From Nitrospiraceae bacterium (GTDB lineage Bacteria; Nitrospirota; Nitrospiria; Nitrospirales; UBA8639): DNA of 64,000 nt. The DNA lies in contig JACKFE010000002.1 in NCBI GenBank assembly GCA_020632635.1, positions 124,001 to 188,000 on the forward strand. The letters run 5' to 3'. Below, one piece after another: positions 1 through 9,163 of the stretch (positions within the stretch are counted from its first letter, which is position 1; each line of letters begins with the position of its first letter). The notes under the pieces are model-generated. The model was not told the DNA's origin. It saw only the letters and a program-made list of their open reading frames with translations, and did no database searches. Made by a program: the position numbers and the translations under genes.

Positions 1-230
1 CCCCAAATCGGGGTGATAACTAACAACCCGGTGAGAAAATACCGCTTCAGGGATGCATGCAGGGAATTCATAGGGCGAGGATTACCCGAACGACCATCAG
101 AAAATAATGGGCGCATCGGGACATTACTGAAAAAGAAATCTCTGGCATCTTACAACCAACTACTTGACCTCGCAAGGCTTTTCTTGCCAATTTCAACAAC
201 TTAGACTAGGATCACCAACTGGAATGCCTC

Positions 231-965
231 ATGAGATCTTCCCAGCAAAAGAAATGTAACGGACGAGCAGCATACCCTGGCCTTTTTATCACGTTCGAAG
301 GCCCTGAAGGTTCTGGGAAGACGACTCAATGCCAGCATTTAGCCGAATGGCTGCAAACTAAAGGCCAATCAGTGTTAATCACCAGGGAACCGGGTGGGAC
401 TCCTTTGGCCGAGGCAATTCGCACGCTTCTTTTGGGCCATCAACCCTCATCTATTAACCAACCGGAACCCCGCGAAATCATTACCCCTGCCTGTGAGGCT
501 GCTCTCGTTTTGGCGGCCCGTGCCCAACATGTCTCATGCACCATTATTCCAGCGCTTCAGAAGGGACGGATCGTCCTCTGTGACCGGTTTTTTGATTCCA
601 CTCTGGCTTACCAGGGATTCGGTCGCGGACTCAACAGGAAATCCCTCACCCAATTCAACGATTTTGTTACCGGTGGCTTAACCCCGACCTTGACCTTTCT
701 TTTGGATCTCCCCGTAAAAGAGGGCTTACAACGAAGAAAAGCCAGTTCGCATCAAAATCGCATGGATCAGGAATCGCTCGCATTTCATGAGCGTGTCAGG
801 CGTGGATTTTCGGCTCTGGCTCGGCAAGACCCAAGGCGGTGGCGAACCCTGGACGCCCGACAACCTCCCGAGCCATTGGCCGAAGAAATCATCAACTATA
901 TTCGACCCTTTATCTTCAAGTCCCTCCCCGGTCAAACGGCCAGGGCAACAGGAGGGGGCTTATGA
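231..965 (+). CDS. tmk: Thymidylate kinase
   Basis: Phosphorylates dTMP to dTDP with ATP in the cytoplasm, for dTTP synthesis. The P-loop GPEGSGKTT is at residues 24-32, followed by the dTMP-site motif DRFFDSTLAYQG and an Arg-rich lid segment (QRRK). At 244 residues it is slightly longer than the usual 205-215 because of a ~17-residue N-terminal extension and a C-terminal tail. A later start is possible, but no better ATG precedes the P-loop strand. The stop overlaps the holB start as ATGA, so the two are probably translationally coupled; tmk-holB pairing is common in bacteria. Confidence 0.95.
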   Translation: MRSSQQKKCNGRAAYPGLFITFEGPEGSGKTTQCQHLAEWLQTKGQSVLITREPGGTPLAEAIRTLLLGHQPSSINQPEPREIITPACEAALVLAARAQHVSCTIIPALQKGRIVLCDRFFDSTLAYQGFGRGLNRKSLTQFNDFVTGGLTPTLTFLLDLPVKEGLQRRKASSHQNRMDQESLAFHERVRRGFSALARQDPRRWRTLDARQPPEPLAEEIINYIRPFIFKSLPGQTARATGGGL

Positions 966-1990
966 CTTTTCGCGATATCCAGGGTCATGAACGACCGATT
1001 CGCTGGCTGCAAACCGCCGTGGCCAATCATCATCTTGGGCATGCATACCTGTTCCATGGCGATGAGGGCATTGGGAAACGCTTGGTGGCACTCGCCTTTT
1101 CTAAATTTTTGTATTGTGAACAGCCAATCGAAGGCCCCAGACCGGATGCTTGCGGAGTGTGCCGGTCGTGTCATCAGGTTGAACAAGGGACTCACCCAGA
1201 CTTTCTGCTGATTCGTGCGGAGGATGAACAAAAACAGAGTCCAAAAATTAAAATCGACCAAATTCGCTCCCTGGAACATTTTGTTATCTATCGTCCCCTG
1301 GTCGGATTGCATAAGATTTGCCTTATTGACCAAGCCGACACCATGACGGTAGAGGCAGCCAATGCGTTACTGAAAACCCTGGAGGACCCACCTGACCATT
1401 GTGTATTCTTCCTGACTTCGAGCCGGCCAGAGCACATGCTAGCCACCATTCGCTCTCGCTGTATGACCATACGATTTTCTCCCCTTTCCCTAGTCGACAC
1501 GATGAATTTTTTATGCAGGCATACCACACTCAACCAGGAGGACGCCTCCTTGGTAGCCGCCTATTCGGAAGGACGGCTGGGAAAAGCATTGCACATTACT
1601 CCGGAGGATTTGCGCATTCAACTCAGACAATATTGGACTTTACTGTTTGGAAATGTGAGCCAGTCACCCTCGACAATCATGGACTTGTGTGAAGATTTGG
1701 TGAAGGCCGACCACGTATCCGAGGCCATTAGCTGGTTTCGCCTGGGAATTCGTGAACTGCTCCTCGTTCACCTCAATTCAGCGCATCGTTCCCCCCTGTT
1801 TCCGGATCAGTCCCTGGCGCTGCTTCATCTGGCTGAAACAATTGCACTCCCAGATCTGCTGGATCTTCTTCACGACCTGGAACGATTGGAACGAGGCCAA
1901 CAACGTCATTTAAATATCCAGATCGGCCTCGAACAATTTTTCTTTCGCCTTCAGCATGCCCTGGGGGCTCGCACTCTCCAAGAAACGTAA
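962..1990 (+). CDS. holB: DNA polymerase III delta' subunit (clamp loader)
   Basis: A subunit of the clamp loader that places the beta clamp on DNA. From the ATG at 962 the protein has 342 residues. It shows a Walker-A-like GDEGIGKR at 33-40, a four-cysteine zinc module (C52, C64, C67, C70), the LLKTLEDPP segment and the sensor/SRC region (TIRSRC). The frame stays open upstream to 839, but that part lies inside tmk; the ATG at 962 overlaps the tmk stop by four bases and matches the usual N-terminus of the family. Convincing by motif and neighbourhood. Confidence 0.93.
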   Translation: MTFRDIQGHERPIRWLQTAVANHHLGHAYLFHGDEGIGKRLVALAFSKFLYCEQPIEGPRPDACGVCRSCHQVEQGTHPDFLLIRAEDEQKQSPKIKIDQIRSLEHFVIYRPLVGLHKICLIDQADTMTVEAANALLKTLEDPPDHCVFFLTSSRPEHMLATIRSRCMTIRFSPLSLVDTMNFLCRHTTLNQEDASLVAAYSEGRLGKALHITPEDLRIQLRQYWTLLFGNVSQSPSTIMDLCEDLVKADHVSEAISWFRLGIRELLLVHLNSAHRSPLFPDQSLALLHLAETIALPDLLDLLHDLERLERGQQRHLNIQIGLEQFFFRLQHALGARTLQET

Positions 1991-2074
1991 CTGACCCGCT
2001 TCGGTTTCCAGGCAACACGATTTCCATGAGCCTTATTGCACCATCTAATCATTAACTCAAAACAGGATTGTTTC

Positions 2075-4063
2075 ATGTCCCAATCATTTTATGTCACCAC
2101 CCCGATTTATTATGTGAACGATGTGCCTCACATAGGCCATGCCTATACAACAATTGCCGCCGATGTACTAGCCCGATTTTACCGGCTCCGGGGCCGACGG
2201 GTGTTCTTCCTCACAGGGCTGGACGAACATGGCCAAAAAGTTCAACAGGCAGCGGCCAAAGCAAATATTGATCCACAAACCCATTGCGACCGGCTCATGC
2301 CGGCGTTTAAAAATCTATGGGAGAAACTCAATATTTCGCAGGATGCCTTTATCCGAACAACCGACAAATCACACCAAGCCATCGTTCAACGCTGCCTCCA
2401 AGCCCTCTATGACAAAGACTTGATCTATCAGGCCGAGTATACCGGTTGGTATTGCACTTTTGATGAACGGTTTTGGACAGAAAAGGATGTGGAAAACGGA
2501 CAGTGTCCAGACTGCCGTCGTCCGGTCGAACAAGTCAGCGAGCGCAATTATTTTTTTCGAATGAGTCAATACCGGCAGGCACTGATTGATCATATCAAAG
2601 CTCACCCTGCATTCATCCGTCCGGAATCCCGGCGCAATGAAGTCTTGGGATTCTTGCAAAAACCGCTGGAAGATCTGTCCATCTCCCGACCCAAGTCCAG
2701 GTTGTCCTGGGGAGTAGAACTCCCTTTTGATCGTGATTGTGTGACCTATGTCTGGTTCGATGCCCTGGTCAATTATCTTTCGGCTTTGGAATATTTGGCG
2801 CCACAACCTGAAGGGCCTCATTTCTGGCCCGCCTCGCTGCATTTGGTTGGGAAAGACATCCTGACAACCCATGCCGTGTATTGGTCCACAATGTTAATGG
2901 GTATGGAACGCCCTCTTCCCGAATCCATTTTTGCGCATGGCTGGTGGACCGTGGAGGGCGAGAAAATGTCCAAAAGCCGAGGGAATGTCGTGGACCCCAA
3001 CGCCATGGTGGAACAGTTCGGGGTAGACGCCTTTCGATATTTCCTTCTACGGGAAGTGCCATTCGGACAAGATGGGGACTTCTCCCATGCAGCATTTGAA
3101 AGCCGGTATAACGCGGAACTGGCCAACGATCTCGGGAACCTCGTTTCCCGCTCCCTGACCATGCTAGGAAATTTCGCCAATGCCCGCGTTCCGGCGATGG
3201 ACCCCAAATCACAAACAGACTTGGATCGCGAATTAGCACAAGCTGCCTCCAATCTGTTCGAAGCACTGGATACGCACCTCCGCCATCTGGAGTTCAATCG
3301 AGCACTGGAAACCATTTGGGGACTGGTGCAATTGGCCAATCAATACATTGACAAAACAGCTCCCTGGACCCTGGCAAAAGACTCGGCACAAGAGTCCAGA
3401 CTGCAAACCGTTCTTTTTCACCTCGCGGAGGTCCTCCGATTCTTGACCTTGGCAGTCGCTCCCTTTATGCCCCATACGGCTGAGGCCATGCGGACCCGCT
3501 TGGGATTGACCGTCACTTTTCATCAGCCATTGCTCACCACCTTCCCCACTTGGGGGGATCACAGGTATACCGGAGAAACGACCAAAGGCACCTCGCTCTT
3601 TCCCAAAAATCTGCCGAAGCCCTCAACAACGCAGACGACAGAGCCATCGGCTGCCTTCACCACGACTTCCGAGAAATCCGTCAAGGAACAGAAAGCCCAG
3701 TCAAACCCATCGGATGGCGGGGCAACTTCCTCCACGGCCGAACTGATCGGCATCGATGAGTTCATGAAAGTTCAACTCAAAGTTGCAAAAATTTTGCAAG
3801 CCGAGCGTGTTCCCAAATCAGACAAGCTGCTCAAACTCCAAGTGGATGTAGGAACCGAACACCGTCAAATTGTGGCGGGAATCGGGAAAAAGTACGCGCC
3901 GGAAGAACTCCTAGGCCGGACCATTGTGGTGGTAGCCAATCTCAAGCCAGCCAAACTCATGGGGATTGAATCACAAGGGATGGTCCTGGCTGCAGGGGAC
4001 AAAGACGTGGTGAGCCTGCTTTTCCTCCCCGACGATGCTCTACCAGGAACCAAAGTGAAATAA
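2075..4063 (+). CDS. metG: Methionyl-tRNA synthetase
   Basis: Charges tRNA-Met with methionine. The class I signatures are HIGH at residues 19-22 and KMSKS at 297-301. A zinc-knuckle insertion with CPDC lies near residue 145. The C-terminus (roughly 555-662) is a tRNA-binding EMAPII/Arc1p-like domain, joined by a low-complexity Ser/Thr-rich linker. The frame is open from a TTG at 2036, but the ATG at 2075 starts directly at the conserved first strand (SFYVTTPIYYVN), so it is preferred. It ends 13 bases before the convergent asnB. Confidence 0.96.
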   Translation: MSQSFYVTTPIYYVNDVPHIGHAYTTIAADVLARFYRLRGRRVFFLTGLDEHGQKVQQAAAKANIDPQTHCDRLMPAFKNLWEKLNISQDAFIRTTDKSHQAIVQRCLQALYDKDLIYQAEYTGWYCTFDERFWTEKDVENGQCPDCRRPVEQVSERNYFFRMSQYRQALIDHIKAHPAFIRPESRRNEVLGFLQKPLEDLSISRPKSRLSWGVELPFDRDCVTYVWFDALVNYLSALEYLAPQPEGPHFWPASLHLVGKDILTTHAVYWSTMLMGMERPLPESIFAHGWWTVEGEKMSKSRGNVVDPNAMVEQFGVDAFRYFLLREVPFGQDGDFSHAAFESRYNAELANDLGNLVSRSLTMLGNFANARVPAMDPKSQTDLDRELAQAASNLFEALDTHLRHLEFNRALETIWGLVQLANQYIDKTAPWTLAKDSAQESRLQTVLFHLAEVLRFLTLAVAPFMPHTAEAMRTRLGLTVTFHQPLLTTFPTWGDHRYTGETTKGTSLFPKNLPKPSTTQTTEPSAAFTTTSEKSVKEQKAQSNPSDGGATSSTAELIGIDEFMKVQLKVAKILQAERVPKSDKLLKLQVDVGTEHRQIVAGIGKKYAPEELLGRTIVVVANLKPAKLMGIESQGMVLAAGDKDVVSLLFLPDDALPGTKVK

Positions 4064-4076
4064 CGCTATTTGGAGG

Positions 4077-5990
4077 TCAATTCGCTGACGGCCTGAAATT
4101 TCCCTCCCCATCAATATAGGCCCGATGCCAGAGTTCCAGCATGAGCAGGTTCCACAATCGTTCATGCCAATCACGGTGTCCCTTGACATGCTCATCCAAC
4201 CATGCCTGGATAACCGATTTGTGAAAATATCCGCGCTGGATGGCCCGGTCCGATAGCAGAAGATCGTATGCCATCTCACGAAGATCGGTGCGAAGCCAAT
4301 GATCCATAGGCACGCCGAATCCCATTTTGGCACGATGCACAATTTCCGCTGGCAGGAAAGATTGGACAGCCCGTTTCAAGACATACTTGCTTTGCCTTCC
4401 TCGGAGTTTCATCGAAGTTGGCAAACTGGCACAAAATTCAATGACCTGATGATCGAGAAAAGGAGAGCGCGCCTCCAGACCGAACGCCATTGCGGCGGTA
4501 TCAACTTTGACCAGCAAGTCATCCGGCAAATACGTGTGGAAATCCACATCCATCACTCGGCCCGGCATATCGGTGGCCATTGACCGACGCAAGCCGTTTT
4601 CCAGCATGGAAAAGGGCTCTTCTTTCTGAAGCGCGTCAAGCAATTCCGCACGACACAGGCGGAACGTATCGGAGGAATCAAGATGAGTGATCCACCGGCC
4701 ATAGCGACGCCCAATTGGTTCCGGCAATGCCGAAAAAAAGCGTTTCAGGCGATTCACCTTTGATTTAAAGGTGACCGGCTCAGGAATGCCCTGCATCAAA
4801 GCGCTCACACCTCTTTGAATGAGGCCTGGAGCATGATCATACCAATCTCCCATCACCATCGCGCGATATCGTTCATATCCCGCCAAACTTTCATCTCCGC
4901 CGTCACCATTCAACGCCACGGTCACATGCTGCCGAGTCAACTGAGCCAAAAAAAAGGTCGGGATAGCCGACGTATCCCCGAACGGTTCGTTATAGGACCA
5001 GGCCAAATGGGGAAAAATATCGGCAGCCTTGGTCGTGACAAGAAAGTCCTGGTGATCAGTCCCGAAATGTTGAGCCACCTGCCTGGCGTACGGCAGCTCA
5101 TTGTATCCCTTTTGCTCAAACCCGATAGAAAATGTCTTGACCGGCCGGTCACTCAATTGCGCCATGAGACCCACAATCACACTTGAATCTAAGCCGCCAC
5201 TTAAGAATGCCCCCAATGGCACATCGCTCATCAAGCGCCCGTGAACGGCTGCCTTCAATTTGGCCAGAAGCTCATCTTGGGCGTCTTCAATCGAACCGGT
5301 GAACGTCACCTCAACCGGACGTTGCCAATATTGATGGAAGGTGACCCGCCCATCTCTGACTAGCAGATAATGGGCCGGAGGGAGTTTGCGAAGACCTTCA
5401 AAAGCCGACTCCGGTCCCGGTACATAATGGTAGGTCAAATAATGCCCAAGCGCCTTCAACTCAACACGAGGCTGAAAGGATGGATCCGCCAAGAATGCTT
5501 TGGCTTCGGAAGCAAAGACGATTCCGTCTCGATCCATTCGATAATATAAGGGTTTTTTTCCCACTCGATCCCTCGCCAGAAACAGAGTTCGGGTCTTGGC
5601 ATCCCACAAAGCGAACGCAAACATCCCCCGAAAATGGTGAAGGCACTCCACCCCATACTGTTCATAAGCTGCCAACACGACTTCGGTATCACTGTGCGAT
5701 TGGAAATGATGCCCATGTGCCATCAACCTGTTCCTGAGTTCGTTAAAATTATAAATCTCTCCGTTATAGGTCAGGACCAACGGCCCATTGCCCCGTACCA
5801 TCGGTTGATGAGCAGCCTCGGTCACATCCACCACCGCCAACCGGCGATGACCAAACCCCAAACTCTCACGGCAAAACACCCCCTCCCCATCGGGACCACG
5901 ATGAGCTAATACATCGCACATATCTTTTATCAGCTCAGGCAGAACAGGAGCGTGAGAGAGAAAATTGTACCGTCCGGCTATTCCGCACAT
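4077..5990 (-). CDS. asnB: Asparagine synthetase, glutamine-hydrolysing
   Basis: Converts aspartate, glutamine and ATP to asparagine, or amidates a related carboxylate. The protein starts MCGIAG, which puts the N-terminal glutaminase nucleophile at Cys2. The synthetase domain has the SGGLDSS pyrophosphate loop near residue 263. Its 637 residues match the long AsnB class often found inside extracellular-polysaccharide loci, where it may amidate a uronic acid or other glycan carboxylate rather than make free asparagine (inference). It lies downstream of the first glycosyltransferase-like gene, separated by about 190 bases without a gene. Confidence 0.92.
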   Translation of the reverse strand: MCGIAGRYNFLSHAPVLPELIKDMCDVLAHRGPDGEGVFCRESLGFGHRRLAVVDVTEAAHQPMVRGNGPLVLTYNGEIYNFNELRNRLMAHGHHFQSHSDTEVVLAAYEQYGVECLHHFRGMFAFALWDAKTRTLFLARDRVGKKPLYYRMDRDGIVFASEAKAFLADPSFQPRVELKALGHYLTYHYVPGPESAFEGLRKLPPAHYLLVRDGRVTFHQYWQRPVEVTFTGSIEDAQDELLAKLKAAVHGRLMSDVPLGAFLSGGLDSSVIVGLMAQLSDRPVKTFSIGFEQKGYNELPYARQVAQHFGTDHQDFLVTTKAADIFPHLAWSYNEPFGDTSAIPTFFLAQLTRQHVTVALNGDGGDESLAGYERYRAMVMGDWYDHAPGLIQRGVSALMQGIPEPVTFKSKVNRLKRFFSALPEPIGRRYGRWITHLDSSDTFRLCRAELLDALQKEEPFSMLENGLRRSMATDMPGRVMDVDFHTYLPDDLLVKVDTAAMAFGLEARSPFLDHQVIEFCASLPTSMKLRGRQSKYVLKRAVQSFLPAEIVHRAKMGFGVPMDHWLRTDLREMAYDLLLSDRAIQRGYFHKSVIQAWLDEHVKGHRDWHERLWNLLMLELWHRAYIDGEGNFRPSAN

Positions 5991-6181
5991 CTCATTTCAT
6001 TTCTGGAAAACTGGATCAAAAGAACAACTCATTTTGAGAATCATTCCACACACACAATGTCCCAAATAACTGCTGTTGGATAGGAGATGAGGCAAGCCCC
6101 AATTCAGGGAATCCTGGAAAGAGGATGGACAGAAAATGGTGCATGCGGAATAAAGAGGTATGGGATAGGCTCTCCTGCCCT

Positions 6182-7378
6182 TCATATCTTGCCGGTGATT
6201 CGCTCCCGTATTCGACGAGGAATCCATGGGAGAAGCCGGGGTCGATTTGACACCCAGAAACCAAGATGCAGCAGAATGCCTTCATTGAGTACTCGCAGCC
6301 CATACATGATTTTCGATTCAAAGACAGTCAAGGGCCGTGAACACCCCTTCAATATTTGTTGCGCACGAGTTCGAACCCGATCCAGATCCGAAGTCGGGCT
6401 TTCACCAGGAACGTAAATCGGCAACTGAAATAACTGCCGCTTCAAGGGATCAATCTCTGAAGAATTCAGAAGATTTCTCAAACACAATGTTTTATACCAA
6501 GTCCCAAGCATCGGAAGACGGACAATCCGCCCTGAAGTCAGAGGCAAATAGGAAAGCCTCGCTTCGTCTGTAAAACTGATCAACGTCATCGCATCCGGAT
6601 CAGTTTCCGCATAGACTTCATCCGGTGAATGAATGTTCCGGAACACGTAATCTCCATCAATCGTCCAGTTGTCCAAGGTCCAGGTATCATGCCGTTCGAT
6701 GCGGCTGTAATCGATGAGCAGCGGAGCCCATGCGGAAGTATGACATAAGAAACCACCCCCGGATACCGCCCACCAAATCAGGGCAGGAAATTCCGCACGA
6801 AAATACCCGGCATCCCATTCATAACATCGGGTTTCGGAGTGCATATGAGGCCTTGCCATCATCATTAACGTCCGACCGCTCAAAGCCAGAGGATGGCCGG
6901 GACTGATATGACCGGCTGTTCTTAAGATTTTGAGAAACTGTTGATTCGCAAATCTTGGACAATGGGCTAGAACAATTTTTTTTCCCTGACATCCCAAGTC
7001 CTGGAGTTTGGTCATAACCCCGTCGGCAAACACCGTATCGGGGTAAATATAGGTTCCCCACACCCGTTCCCGATACATAACATCGGCAAGCATCCGATGA
7101 CCCCGCGACATCATCTGCATTTTTGTTTCTGGCTTGTCGCAGGGAACCAAATCCAACCACACTGGGGTCAGATATTGTGTCAGAAGCTGAAAGGTAGGGT
7201 GACTCTGTACCGCCTCCCAATCGGATTGGGTTGTACAGAACAAGAACCGGCTTTCGGCTTTTTGCCGAATGGCGGGAATATTTCCCGGAGCTAGAAGGGA
7301 ACTCAAACAAAAATCCAGAAAATCATTCCGGAATTCTATCCCCCAAAATACCACTCCAAGATACCATGGGCGGTCCAT
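6182..7378 (-). CDS. Unknown glycosyltransferase-like protein, five-copy family, copy 1
   Basis: I do not recognise the family. It is the shortest (398 residues) and most diverged of five homologues in the window. Shared features are an N-terminal hydrophobic strand ending in FWG (11-13), SLLAPGNIPAI (27-37), an FCTT..DW segment, HSET-CYEWDA (180-190), a W-A-P-L motif and TIDGDY (239-244). The acidic motifs are altered: SDGS of the other copies is ADGV here, and DSDE is DPDA. A role in glycan assembly is inferred only from location between asnB and other glycan genes. It follows copy 2 by 10 bases. Confidence 0.6.
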   Translation of the reverse strand: MDRPWYLGVVFWGIEFRNDFLDFCLSSLLAPGNIPAIRQKAESRFLFCTTQSDWEAVQSHPTFQLLTQYLTPVWLDLVPCDKPETKMQMMSRGHRMLADVMYRERVWGTYIYPDTVFADGVMTKLQDLGCQGKKIVLAHCPRFANQQFLKILRTAGHISPGHPLALSGRTLMMMARPHMHSETRCYEWDAGYFRAEFPALIWWAVSGGGFLCHTSAWAPLLIDYSRIERHDTWTLDNWTIDGDYVFRNIHSPDEVYAETDPDAMTLISFTDEARLSYLPLTSGRIVRLPMLGTWYKTLCLRNLLNSSEIDPLKRQLFQLPIYVPGESPTSDLDRVRTRAQQILKGCSRPLTVFESKIMYGLRVLNEGILLHLGFWVSNRPRLLPWIPRRIRERITGKI

Positions 7379-7388
7379 ACTTGGTCCT

Positions 7389-9161
7389 TTATCGGCTCAC
7401 GAGGGAAAATGAGGAATGGCTGGAAGATGAAAAACGAGCCGCACAAACAAGAGACTGGAATCCCATTGGGGGCACATAGACCCACTGATCGCTCGTAACC
7501 CGTGATTGTAACGTCGCGGTCCCTTGTCCCCCATGTTTGGAGGACAGGGCAGGAAACACAGGGGCCTGTAACCCCGTAAAGGCCGGATTCCTCCCACCCT
7601 CAGGATCACCCGACTCAAACCATTCTCCATTTCGTCCAAACCACAGAGCCCCACGGGTCATATCTAAGGCCACCATGATCACCTCAAAGTCTTGAGTCGG
7701 AGGCGTTCCAAACGACAAGCACGTTCCGGCATGTACCTTTTTGCCGTCCCCTCGCCAACCCCACCCTGTCGTTTGCGCACCCAATTCTCTCACCAGAGAA
7801 TGCCGGTCTTCCACCACGCCAATGCAAGCGGTCTCTCGCAACGCCCCTCCCTGGGCTGTCAGATTCTTCGAGGAGAGTTCCCAGTACCATTTCCCCCCTG
7901 AAAGCTTGGGACCCAAGAGCCGCATCCGATAGGTTCCGGCTCCTGCTTGATTCGTGAATTCCTGATTGCCAGGTGTTGCCAAAGCTTCAGCAGCCATAGC
8001 CATGTGCCGCTTGGACAGCGGAAGAAAGAGGAGGGCCTCTACGACCTTTATCAGGCTCACACAGAACTTCTCAAGAAGCGATGGCGGAGCATTCACTTTT
8101 CTCATTATGGCATTCGACCGCGTCTCAACGGCATCCCACGAAACGCCCTCCCCTTCCTGGCTATGAATCCGTACTCCACAAGACACAATACGACGTTTCA
8201 GCGGATCCATATCCGCAGATTCACGTACTAGACGAATAAGATGGACTTTCCAATAATCTTTGATGAGCGGACAGCCGAGATACCATCGCGAGACAAATAG
8301 GTTATGAGGCAGATAGCCGAGAAAGTCGCCCTGAGGCGTAAAGCTCACCAATAAGATTTCATCGGAATCCTGCACCACGTAAATCTGCCCAGGATCCTGA
8401 AAATTTTGATAGATATAATCTCCGTCCATCGTCCACGCTTGAAACGTCTCCTCGCTGTGTCGGACCAGGGAACCATAATTGACCAGCAATGGCGCCCAAC
8501 TAAAGCTATGAACCAGCATTCCACTTTGATCAGGAGTCCGAAAAAAGAAACTGATCGGCCGTTCCGCAAAAAACGGCGCGTCATAATCGTAGCGCATCGT
8601 TTCCATATGCAGGCTTCGCATAGCCAGTCCTGCCAACTTTCTAGCTGGCAATATCAGACAATGATCGGCTGATTCCTCCTTAAGCGCCTGAATCTCTGCC
8701 AGACAAGGCTCCAGAGCGAATCGCATGGCAGCACATAGCACAACCTGCTTGCCCTCGGAAGCCAGGCGATACAACGCACTCACTGAGCCGTCAGATAACA
8801 CTAAGTCCGGTGTTAGAAACACTCCACAAGCCCGATCGGCAAACACTCGGCGGGTCGCAGCCCGATGTCCCTGCGACATGATCAAATATTTATTATCCTG
8901 CGCCGATGGCTGATCCATGCAAAGATGAGCCGTATCGATCAGATGTTGACACTTCAGAAAGTTTGGGTGGGATTGGAGAACCACCCAATCCTCCAAGGTC
9001 GTGACGATCAATAATTGATGCCGTGATGATCGTGGAAGTGAAGGCAGGTTCTTGGGAGAGAGCAATGAGGGCAAAAGAAGTTCCAGAAAATTTTCCCGGT
9101 ACACCTTTCCCCAAAAGACCACCACAAAATACAAGGATGGTATCTGAAGATTCGTCGCCAT
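7389..9161 (-). CDS. Five-copy family, copy 2, with C-terminal SPRY-like domain
   Basis: Residues 1 to about 385 match the other family copies: VVVFWG, SLLSPKNLPSL, PDLVLSDGSVSAL, SLHMETMRYDYDAPFF, SFSWAPLLVNYG, TMDGDYI and DSDEILLVSFTP. The C-terminal part (roughly 420-570) looks like a B30.2/SPRY domain: GGKWYWEL, then CIGVV, GWGWRGDGKK, VALDMTRGALWFGRNGEW and FPALS in the expected order. A TTG at 9167 would overlap the upstream stop, but the ATG at 9161, two bases after that stop, is more likely. Such a fusion is unusual in bacteria. Function unknown; a glycan- or protein-recognition role for the SPRY part is inference. Confidence 0.65.
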   Translation of the reverse strand: MATNLQIPSLYFVVVFWGKVYRENFLELLLPSLLSPKNLPSLPRSSRHQLLIVTTLEDWVVLQSHPNFLKCQHLIDTAHLCMDQPSAQDNKYLIMSQGHRAATRRVFADRACGVFLTPDLVLSDGSVSALYRLASEGKQVVLCAAMRFALEPCLAEIQALKEESADHCLILPARKLAGLAMRSLHMETMRYDYDAPFFAERPISFFFRTPDQSGMLVHSFSWAPLLVNYGSLVRHSEETFQAWTMDGDYIYQNFQDPGQIYVVQDSDEILLVSFTPQGDFLGYLPHNLFVSRWYLGCPLIKDYWKVHLIRLVRESADMDPLKRRIVSCGVRIHSQEGEGVSWDAVETRSNAIMRKVNAPPSLLEKFCVSLIKVVEALLFLPLSKRHMAMAAEALATPGNQEFTNQAGAGTYRMRLLGPKLSGGKWYWELSSKNLTAQGGALRETACIGVVEDRHSLVRELGAQTTGWGWRGDGKKVHAGTCLSFGTPPTQDFEVIMVALDMTRGALWFGRNGEWFESGDPEGGRNPAFTGLQAPVFPALSSKHGGQGTATLQSRVTSDQWVYVPPMGFQSLVCAARFSSSSHSSFSLVSR

Positions 9162-9163
9162 AC

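Noticed and set aside
13..204. Open frame of 63 codons upstream of tmk, starting GTG
   Set aside because: No recognisable motif, no clear ribosome site and a basic, low-information translation. Could be a gene tail or chance; nothing in 1-230 can be called.
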